A DNA stretch of 21,252 nucleotides from JAZDLO01 sp043801935. Its GTDB lineage: Bacteria; Actinomycetota; Thermoleophilia; RBG-16-64-13. The notes below the pieces were generated by a model. The model was not told the DNA's origin and searched no databases. It was given only the letters and a program-made list of their open reading frames with translations. Both the position numbers and the translations under genes were made by a program. Positions within the stretch are counted from its first letter, which is position 1. Each line of letters starts with the position of its first letter. This document shows positions 7,142-13,366 of this stretch, one piece after another. The stretch covers positions 1-21,252 of the forward strand of contig JAZDLO010000019.1 in NCBI GenBank assembly GCA_043801935.1, read 5' to 3'.

Positions 7142-8241
7142 TTCTGCGAAGTACGCGCACACGGGTGGTCGCCGTCCTCGTGCCGGCGCTTGTCGCAGTG
7201 GCGGCCCTCGGAGTCGTCACGGCTGGTTGCGGCAGCGGTGGAGAGCTTCCGAGTGCCGGCGGGGCCCGGGGCGGCGCGCTCGAGGCGAGCCTCAACGGCG
7301 CCGGCGCCACCTTTCCCAAGCCTTTGTACGTTGAATGGATCGGCGAGTTCCAAGCCGTCAACACCGGCTTCAAGATCAATTACCAGGGCATCGGCTCGGG
7401 CGGCGGTATCGAGCAGTTCACCAGGCTGACGGTCGACTTCGGTGCGTCTGACGCCCCCATGAAAGACGAGGAGATCACCGCGGCCGAGACCGCCAGCGGT
7501 GCCAAGGTCCTCCACATACCGACAGTGTTCGGCGCGGTCGTCTTGGCCTACAATCTGGAAGAAGCATCGGAGCTCAAACTCGACTCCGACGCGGTGGCGG
7601 CCATCTTCCTGGGCGAAGTCAAGAAGTGGAACGATCCAAAGATCGCTTCTCTCAACCCGGGTGTGATCCTGCCCGACAAGGACATCAGAGTGGTCCATCG
7701 CTCGGATTCTGCCGGCACTACGAACATCTTCACCGGCTACCTTACCGAAGTCTCCGCCTCTTGGAAGGACAAGGTAGGGAAGGGCAAAGAGGTGCAGTGG
7801 CCCGCCGGGGTCGGGGGCCAAGGCAATGACGGCGTGGCTGCGGTCATCCAGCAGCAGGCCGGAAGCATCGGCTACGTGGAACTCTCCTACGCCATCGAAT
7901 CCAAGTTGACCGTGGCCTCGCTCAAGAACAAGGCCGGCAACTTCATCGTTCCCAGCCTCGAGTCCACTTCTGCGGCGGCCGCGGGCGCCACCTTTCCCGA
8001 AGATCTGCGCTTCTCGCTCAACAACAGTGACGGCGCCCAGGCTTATCCCATCGTCGGCGCCACCTGGATCCTGGCCTATGACAAGATGAAAGACCCGGCC
8101 AAGGCAGAGGCTCTTTGGGCCTGGCTCACCTGGTCCCTTAACGACGGTACCGCGATCGCCGCAGAGCTCGGGTATGCCCCCCTCCCCGATGAGCTCAAGG
8201 CACTGGCTCTCGCCAAGGTGAATGAGATCGGCGCCTTCTAG
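7138..8241 (+). CDS. pstS: PstS phosphate-binding lipoprotein
   Basis: The 367-residue high-affinity phosphate receptor is tethered outside the membrane and delivers phosphate to PstCA. Residues 1-30 are a lipoprotein signal (basic RSTRTR, hydrophobic core, TAG before Cys31), followed by a Gly/Ser-rich tether. The mature domain starts at LNGAGATFPKPLYVEW. Phosphate-binding loops are recognisable: GAGATFPKP, GIGSGGGIEQF, FGASDAPM and HRSDSAGTTNIF. The length is typical of the family. It is the first gene of pstSCAB-phoU, downstream of the Pho box. The ATG at 7138 lacks a good ribosome site of its own and overlaps the stop of a tiny upstream frame. The 3' end overlaps pstC by 20 bases. Confidence 0.96.
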   Translation: MILRSTRTRVVAVLVPALVAVAALGVVTAGCGSGGELPSAGGARGGALEASLNGAGATFPKPLYVEWIGEFQAVNTGFKINYQGIGSGGGIEQFTRLTVDFGASDAPMKDEEITAAETASGAKVLHIPTVFGAVVLAYNLEEASELKLDSDAVAAIFLGEVKKWNDPKIASLNPGVILPDKDIRVVHRSDSAGTTNIFTGYLTEVSASWKDKVGKGKEVQWPAGVGGQGNDGVAAVIQQQAGSIGYVELSYAIESKLTVASLKNKAGNFIVPSLESTSAAAAGATFPEDLRFSLNNSDGAQAYPIVGATWILAYDKMKDPAKAEALWAWLTWSLNDGTAIAAELGYAPLPDELKALALAKVNEIGAF

Positions 8242-9217
8242 CCCGCCCGCCGGGGCCTCCCTCCCCGGCAGCTCCTCCGCCGGGACACCGTCCGCGCGTC
8301 TTTGGCAGAGAAAGGGAGTCGGCCGCAGGGCCGATTCCCTCTTCGCCGTTCTTGCCGGGCTCTGTGGGGTGCTGGTGCTGCTGGTACTCGCCTACATGGT
8401 GATTTCCACCACGGGGACGGCGCTGCCGGTCTTCAGGTCCCAGGGGATCTCGTTCGTCACGAGCAGTGAGTGGAGCGCTTCTGAAGGCCGGTTCGGAATC
8501 CTGGCTTTCATCTACGGGACCGTCATCACCTCGGTGATCGCGTTGGTAATCGCCATCCCGCTGAGCGTGGGGGTGGCACTCTTCCTCTCCGAATACGCGC
8601 CTAAGCGATTGCGGGGTCCGATCGGCTACGCCGTCGACCTGCTGGCGGCGGTGCCCAGCGTCATCTACGGGCTGTGGGGAGTCTTTGTGCTTCTTCCCCT
8701 CTTCCTACAACCTGCGGCCGACTTTCTGGCCAAGTACCTGGGTTTCATCCCCATTTTCAAGGGACCGGCGTCTGGGCTCTCGTACTTCGGGGCCGGGGTC
8801 ATCCTGGCCATCATGATCACCCCGATCATCAGCTCGTTGACCCGGGAGGTGTTTCGCACGGTCCCAACGGCGGATCGTCATGCGGCATACGCGCTGGGGG
8901 CGACACGGTGGGAGATGGTCAGGCAGGCAGTGCTTCCCAGGGGGAAAGCCGGGATCGTCGGGGCGACGATGCTGGGGCTCGGGCGGGCGCTGGGTGAGAC
9001 CATCGCCGTGGCGCTGCTGGTCGGTTCGGCCGCTAAGTTGGACACCTCGGTCGTCCACCCGGGCTACACCATGGCTGCCGTGATCGCAAACACGTTCGCC
9101 GAGGCCACCGGCGAGCACATCCGTGCCCTGGTCGGCATCGGCGTGGTGCTGTTCGTCATGACCATCGTCATCAATATGGCCGCCCGCGCCATCGTGTGGC
9201 GGTTCAACCGGGCATGA
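8222..9217 (+). CDS. pstC: PstC phosphate ABC-transporter permease
   Basis: The 331-residue protein forms one half of the membrane channel of the phosphate importer. After a Ser/Pro/Gly-rich cytoplasmic extension of about 35 residues come TM1 (about 40-61) and further helices, including GTVITSVIALVIAIPLSVGV, LLAAVPSVIYGLWGVFVLLP, VILAIMITPIISSL and a final helix ending in ARAIVWRFNRA. The EAA-type loop that contacts PstB is AAYALGATRWEMVRQAVLPRG. The ATG at 8222 lies inside the last codons of pstS (20-base overlap) and no better in-frame start follows before TM1, so expression is probably coupled to pstS. The unconserved N-terminal extension is partly a by-product of this overlap. Confidence 0.94.
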   Translation: MRSAPSSPPAGASLPGSSSAGTPSARLWQRKGVGRRADSLFAVLAGLCGVLVLLVLAYMVISTTGTALPVFRSQGISFVTSSEWSASEGRFGILAFIYGTVITSVIALVIAIPLSVGVALFLSEYAPKRLRGPIGYAVDLLAAVPSVIYGLWGVFVLLPLFLQPAADFLAKYLGFIPIFKGPASGLSYFGAGVILAIMITPIISSLTREVFRTVPTADRHAAYALGATRWEMVRQAVLPRGKAGIVGATMLGLGRALGETIAVALLVGSAAKLDTSVVHPGYTMAAVIANTFAEATGEHIRALVGIGVVLFVMTIVINMAARAIVWRFNRA

Positions 9218-10182
9218 GCAACGGCAGGGGATCCAACCGCCTCGACGACGGGCCAGTTCTGGATGGCGCAGCCCGCGACGTCACCGGCCGGTGGGCCGGC
9301 GGGCGGATAGCGCCGGGCGTGTCGCTGCGCGATTGCCGGCCGACACAGCGCCGGGTCTGGCGCAACCGCCGGAACGCCATCCTCGTCGTGCTCGCCGTGA
9401 CGCTGACCCTGATCATCGTCGCCATGATCTTGTATCAGATCATCAACAAGGGCATTCGCACGATGGATTGGGAGTTCCTCACCAGTTCCCAGCCTTTCAG
9501 CCTGCGCCGCACCGGCGGCGGATTCCTGAACGGCTTGATCGGGACGGGGATCATGGTCGGTCTTGCCACGGCGGTCTCAGTCCCCGTGGGCATCCTGGGC
9601 GCCGTCTACCTGGTGGAATACGGCAAGGGCAACTGGTTGGCCAAACTCATCCGCTTCTTCTCCGATGTCATGACCGGGGTCCCCTCGATATTCGTCGGCC
9701 TGTTCGTCTACACGGCCCTGGTGGTCCAGTTCGGGTTCGGCGCACTCATGGGGGCGGCCGCTCTCGTCATCATCATGATGCCCATCGTGGTCCGTTCCAC
9801 CGAGGAGATGCTGAAGCTCGTCCCGCCCGAGCTCAAGGATGCCAGCTACGCCTTGGGCGCGGCCAAGTGGCAGACGGTGCTGCGCGTCATCCTGCCCTCG
9901 GCGGCACCAGGCATCACCACCGGCGTCATGTTGGCTGTGGCCCGGGCTGCGGGCGAGACCGCGCCTCTCCTGCTGACGGCTCTGGGATCGATACAACTGA
10001 CGGCGAAACTGTGGGGTGAGCCCATCCAGGCCCTGCCCCTGGCGATCTTCGACGGCGCGCGCAACCCGTTCGCCGCGGGGCAGGCCAGGGCCTGGGCGGG
10101 TGCGCTCGAACTGCTTCTCATCGTATTGGTGTTCACCATCGTGGCCCGGGTAGTGGCCTCAAGGAGTCGTATCTCTCGATGA
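9214..10182 (+). CDS. pstA: PstA phosphate ABC-transporter permease
   Basis: The 322-residue protein is the second channel subunit. The start is taken as ATG 9214, which overlaps the pstC stop as ATGA; a GTG at 9196 would add six residues. A hydrophilic N-terminus of about 54 residues precedes TM1 (55-77). Later helices include GLIGTGIMVGLATAVSVPVG, VPSIFVGLFVYTALVV, AAALVIIMMPIVV and LELLLIVLVFTIVARVV. The PstB-contact loop is ASYALGAAKWQTVLRVILP, and the family motif AAGETAPLLLTA is present. It is coupled on both sides by four-base overlaps with pstC and pstB. Confidence 0.95.
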   Translation: MSNGRGSNRLDDGPVLDGAARDVTGRWAGGRIAPGVSLRDCRPTQRRVWRNRRNAILVVLAVTLTLIIVAMILYQIINKGIRTMDWEFLTSSQPFSLRRTGGGFLNGLIGTGIMVGLATAVSVPVGILGAVYLVEYGKGNWLAKLIRFFSDVMTGVPSIFVGLFVYTALVVQFGFGALMGAAALVIIMMPIVVRSTEEMLKLVPPELKDASYALGAAKWQTVLRVILPSAAPGITTGVMLAVARAAGETAPLLLTALGSIQLTAKLWGEPIQALPLAIFDGARNPFAAGQARAWAGALELLLIVLVFTIVARVVASRSRISR

Positions 10183-11024
10183 GCCTCGACATTCACGAAA
10201 CCGCGCCGGCGTCGCCGTCGGTAGCCTCGACCGGGGCCGGAGCCGAGAAGCCCGTTTTCAGCGTGCGCGATCTCAGCATGCACTACGGCAAGAATCTTGC
10301 CCTCAAAGATGTGACCATGGACATCAGACCGCGCAGGATCACGGCCATCATCGGGCCGTCGGGCTGTGGGAAGAGCACTCTCATCCGCTGCTTCAATCGC
10401 ATGAACGAGCTCATACCGGGCGCCCGCGTGTCGGGGGAGGTGCTCTATCACGGCGAGGACATCTACGCTCCGGGAGTCGATCCCGTGATCGTGCGTCGGC
10501 ACATCGGCATGGTGTTCCAGCGGCCGAACCCGTTCCCCAAGTCCATCTATGAGAACGTCGCCTTCGGGGCAAAGATCAATGGCTACAAGGGTGACATGGA
10601 CGAACTGGTGGAACGCTCGCTGCGTCGGGCGGCCTTGTGGGAGGAGGTGAAGGGCCAGCTCAAGAAGAGTGCTCTGGACCTCTCCGGCGGCCAACAGCAG
10701 CGGCTCTGCATCGCTCGCGCGATCGCGGTGGAGCCGGATGTGATCCTCATGGACGAGCCGGCTTCGGCCCTGGACCCCATCGCGACCGTGCGGATCGAGG
10801 ACCTCATGCAGGAGCTCAAGCAGGACTATTCGATCGTTATCGTCACCCACAACATGCAGCAGGCCGCTCGCGTCTCGGATGAGACCGCTTTCCTCTACAC
10901 TGAGGTGGACGAGACGACCTCCGCTCGTTGGGGGATACTGGTGGAGTTCGGGGATACCAGCCAGATCTTCACCCGGCCGCGGGACAAGCGCACAGAGGAC
11001 TACGTCTCAGGCCGCTTCGGCTAG
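10179..11024 (+). CDS. pstB: PstB phosphate ABC-transporter ATPase
   Basis: The 281-residue ATPase powers phosphate import. Motifs in order: Walker A GPSGCGKST (59-67), then the PstB-typical CFNRMNELIPGARVSG, Q-loop VFQRPNPFP (Q114), signature LSGGQQQR (168-175), Walker B VILMDEPASALDP and H-loop VTHN (H224). The ending EFGDTSQIF...TEDYVSGRFG is the normal PstB C-terminus. An N-terminal extension of about 25 residues rich in Ala/Ser/Pro precedes the domain. The ATG overlaps the pstA stop as ATGA, showing tight coupling. There are no missing catalytic residues. Confidence 0.97.
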   Translation: MSLDIHETAPASPSVASTGAGAEKPVFSVRDLSMHYGKNLALKDVTMDIRPRRITAIIGPSGCGKSTLIRCFNRMNELIPGARVSGEVLYHGEDIYAPGVDPVIVRRHIGMVFQRPNPFPKSIYENVAFGAKINGYKGDMDELVERSLRRAALWEEVKGQLKKSALDLSGGQQQRLCIARAIAVEPDVILMDEPASALDPIATVRIEDLMQELKQDYSIVIVTHNMQQAARVSDETAFLYTEVDETTSARWGILVEFGDTSQIFTRPRDKRTEDYVSGRFG

Positions 11025-11050
11025 GCCGTCCGGGAAGGAATGGTTGACCA

Positions 11051-11701
11051 ATGCGAGACGCGTTTCACAGAGAACTGGAGAGCCTCGACCAAGAGATCGT
11101 ACGCATGGGCGCTCTGGTGGAGCAGAGCACGCAGATGGTGACCACCGCTCTGCTGGAGGGCGACAACGAACTGGCTCAGAAGGTGCGCGACGGCGACGAT
11201 GCCATCGACGATGTCTTTATGGACATCGAGAAGCGGTCGCTGGCGCTGCTCGCCCAGCAGGCACCGGTCGCCGGCGATCTGCGCCTGATCGTGGCCATTC
11301 TGCGAGTGGTCAACGACCTGGAGCGGGCCGGTGACCTGGCCTACAACATCGCCAAGTTGGCGCAGGGCGAGGACTTCCGCCGGCCGGCCCTCAAAGAGGT
11401 GCGGGCCCTGGTGTCGGATCTGGGCCAAGCGGCAGGACTGCTCGTCGGCGCAGCCATCGACGCTTGGGCCGCCAAGGACGAGCAGCTGGCGGCCGACATC
11501 GCCCGGCAGGACGACAAGATCGACGACCTTCACGCTCAGCTTCTCGAGAAGCTGGTAGAGCTGAAGGGTCAAGAGAGCCTAGGTCCGGCGCTACGACTGG
11601 CCTTGGTGGGCCGCTATTTCGAGCGGATCGGCGACCATGCCGTCAACCTGGGCGAGCGGGTGCGCTACTTCGTCACCGGCAACGAGGAGCATCTAGGTTA
11701 A
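11051..11701 (+). CDS. phoU: PhoU phosphate-signalling regulator
   Basis: The 216-residue, all-helical cytoplasmic protein is made of two repeats of the PhoU three-helix bundle. Each repeat carries the metal-binding E/D-x-x-x-D motif: DLERAGDLAYNIAK in the first and YFERIGDHAVNLGERV in the second. It starts with MRDAFHRELESLDQEIVRMG, typical of the family. PhoU connects the transport state of PstSCAB to PhoR so that the kinase is silenced when phosphate is sufficient. The gene lies 26 bases after pstB, with GGAAGG about 13 bases upstream of the start, and is the last gene before a strong terminator hairpin. Confidence 0.95.
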   Translation: MRDAFHRELESLDQEIVRMGALVEQSTQMVTTALLEGDNELAQKVRDGDDAIDDVFMDIEKRSLALLAQQAPVAGDLRLIVAILRVVNDLERAGDLAYNIAKLAQGEDFRRPALKEVRALVSDLGQAAGLLVGAAIDAWAAKDEQLAADIARQDDKIDDLHAQLLEKLVELKGQESLGPALRLALVGRYFERIGDHAVNLGERVRYFVTGNEEHLG

Positions 11702-11703
11702 GT

Positions 11704-11719
11704 TGCAGCCATGGCTGCA
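11704..11719. repeat. 16-bp perfect palindrome after phoU
   Basis: TGCAGCCATGGCTGCA is its own reverse complement and starts three bases after the phoU stop. It could be a dimeric protein site or a small RNA hairpin (six pairs, loop CATG) ahead of the larger terminator. Its role is unknown. Confidence 0.6.
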
Positions 11720-11748
11720 CCCGCGGGCGTGTAGCGGACCGTGTTCGA

Positions 11749-11788
11749 GGAGGGGCTTGGCGCGCGCAGCGGCGCGCCAAGCCCCTCC
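11749..11788. terminator. strong hairpin between convergent phoU and SLH gene
   Basis: GGAGGGGCTTGGCGCGC (11749-11765) pairs perfectly with 11772-11788 across a six-base loop, giving a 17-bp GC-rich stem. It lies 47 bases after phoU and 62 bases after the end of the convergent SLH gene, so it probably serves both. There is no T-tract on either side, so termination would be of the non-canonical, stem-only kind often proposed for high-GC bacteria. Confidence 0.8.
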
Positions 11789-11850
11789 GTCACTAAGGTC
11801 CGAGAGCCTCGCCGGCGTGGCCTCGGCCGTCTCTGCGGCCGGCGGCCTGC

Positions 11851-13095
11851 CTAGAAGCTCACTCCCTGCTCCGCGGCCATGGTCCGAAAACGGGTTTCGA
11901 TGGCCTGCAGCCGGTTGACGTAGCTGTTGAAGCCGGAGACCCTCCGGCCGTAGTACACGGCGGCGAACCGATCCCAATCCGGTTGGGCGGAGCCCAAGAT
12001 GGGGAGGTAGAAGCCATCCATCGCCGACTTCAAGTACCGGCCCCAGGCGGCCATCCCGAGCGCGGGAGTGGCGAAGGAATACCAATCCTTGCCCGCGACC
12101 CAGACGCGTCCATCGGAGAGCAGACCCCAGGGGGTCCCGGCGCCGTGATAACGCATGCAGCCGAAGTTGTTGCGCCGGGCCAAAGCGCCTCCCAGTTTCG
12201 GATCGCCCAATGACGTCTCGGCGGCCATGATCACCAACTGTGACAACGGCGGGACCCCGTACCACTCAGCGTTCTGCAGGACCATCTCCCCGGTCACCGG
12301 GCTGTTGTGGGGCTGGAACAAGTACGCGTCCATGAATGCCGTCAGCGCCCGCTGATCCGGCGTATGCGAGGCTTCCTGGAGCGCGGTCTGTGCTTCACCG
12401 ACTTCCGCCGCGGCCCCCGTTTCGGTCCCGGCGTCTGAGGCCGGGCCGGCCGCGAGTGCGTCGGCGCGGTAGAGCACCAGGCTGAACTGGGCTCGGGTCA
12501 TGGGAGCCAGGGGATAGAGGCGGCCGGCGTCTCCCGAGAAGAGGCTACGTTTGACGGCCAGAGCTAGATAGGGCCGGGCCTCAGGCGAGATAGCAGTCCG
12601 GTCGGCGAAGCGGCTCAAGGCGTCGTCTACCTCGTATGTGGTCAGGCTCTGCGCCGCTGTTTCCAGACCCAGACTGCGGATGGTCACCGTAGCCATCTGT
12701 TGCCTGGTCAAGGAGCCTTGAGGCCGGAAAGTCCCGTCGGGGTACCCGCTCACCCAACCGGCGGCGAGGGCGGTCTCCACGTACGATGCGTAGGTAGCAT
12801 CCACGTCGGAGAAGCTGGAAGCCGGGGAGGTGGGCTCCGCTCCCCGCCAGGCGACGAGCATCTTGGTAGCCTGACCGCGGGTCAGCAGGCCATCGGGCTG
12901 GAAGTCGCCGCCGGCGACTCCGATCACGATCCCTCGACCGGCGAGGGACTCAATGGCGTCGTGGGCCGGGTTGGTCTCTGATACATCGGGAAAGGTGGAT
13001 GGGTGGGCTTGGGCGGGTGAGACGGCGAGGACCCCGATCAGCATCGCTGCAAGGAGCAGCACCGCCGGGACCGCAAGCGTGATAGTTCTCTTCAT
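11851..13095 (-). CDS. SLH-anchored cell-wall hydrolase (glucosaminidase-like)
   Basis: The 414-residue exported protein starts at 13095, where GAGG is close upstream and a clean signal peptide begins (cut after AQA, about residue 30); the frame runs open to 13212. Three S-layer-homology domains follow at about 34-85 (FPDVSE...TRGQATKML), 94-145 (FSDVDA...TRQQMATV) and 160-212 (FADRTA...TRAQFSLV). These bind secondary cell-wall polymers. After an Ala/Thr/Glu-rich linker (213-248) comes a lysozyme-fold domain with QLVIMAAETSLGDPKL (probable catalytic E293), NNFGCMRY (309-316), WYSFATPALGMAAWGRYL and YVNRLQAIE, resembling GH73-type N-acetylglucosaminidases. It probably cleaves peptidoglycan at the cell surface during growth or division. 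The exact bond cut is not certain. The upstream 271-base gap separates it from the c-di-GMP gene, so it may have its own promoter. Confidence 0.85.
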   Translation of the reverse strand: MKRTITLAVPAVLLLAAMLIGVLAVSPAQAHPSTFPDVSETNPAHDAIESLAGRGIVIGVAGGDFQPDGLLTRGQATKMLVAWRGAEPTSPASSFSDVDATYASYVETALAAGWVSGYPDGTFRPQGSLTRQQMATVTIRSLGLETAAQSLTTYEVDDALSRFADRTAISPEARPYLALAVKRSLFSGDAGRLYPLAPMTRAQFSLVLYRADALAAGPASDAGTETGAAAEVGEAQTALQEASHTPDQRALTAFMDAYLFQPHNSPVTGEMVLQNAEWYGVPPLSQLVIMAAETSLGDPKLGGALARRNNFGCMRYHGAGTPWGLLSDGRVWVAGKDWYSFATPALGMAAWGRYLKSAMDGFYLPILGSAQPDWDRFAAVYYGRRVSGFNSYVNRLQAIETRFRTMAAEQGVSF

Positions 13096-13366
13096 ACCTC
13101 TGCCTATGTTTGTTTGCAGCTGCGTGAGAGCTGGGTGGAGGCAAGGCAGGGCCAAGGCATGCGTCGTCCGAGAACGCGTGGGCGTGTCGATGCACGTCTG
13201 CGCGCTCAACATGGTGAAGGGGGATTCTTATTAGAAGAAAGTCTCGCGACGCGCTTTGGGCCTGGTCAAACTCTCCAGCTCGCCCTCTGCCAAAGTCTAA
13301 GACTGTGAAGACTAAGGCCGTTTTTTGCACAACGGCGCGGGATGATACCAGACCGGCCGGTCGATG
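13096..13366 (-). other. 271-bp intergenic leader upstream of the SLH gene
   Basis: No convincing gene is present. Read on the minus strand, it begins with a weak inverted repeat (GCCGTT/AACGGC, 13317-13336) just after the end of the GGDEF-EAL gene. AGTCTTCAC and AGTCTTAGA follow as adjacent nine-base units (about 13292-13313), the second running into the inverted pair AGTCT/AGACT. I looked for c-di-GMP and c-di-AMP riboswitch cores, which are plausible ahead of a cell-wall hydrolase, and saw neither. An A/T-rich patch near 13225-13242 is the likeliest promoter area, but no well-spaced -35/-10 pair stands out. Confidence 0.4.

Noticed and set aside
9846..10850. Long minus-strand open frame (334 codons) across pstA and pstB
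   Set aside because: It is antisense to two genes with complete transporter motifs and its product shows no domain features.
13096..13330. Possible c-di-GMP or c-di-AMP riboswitch upstream of the SLH hydrolase gene
   Set aside because: I compared the minus-strand text with the conserved cores of these riboswitches and found no match.
13317..13336. GCCGTT/AACGGC hairpin as terminator of the GGDEF-EAL gene
   Set aside because: The stem is only six pairs and on the minus strand the T-rich tail is absent (the A-run lies in the loop), so I did not call it a terminator.
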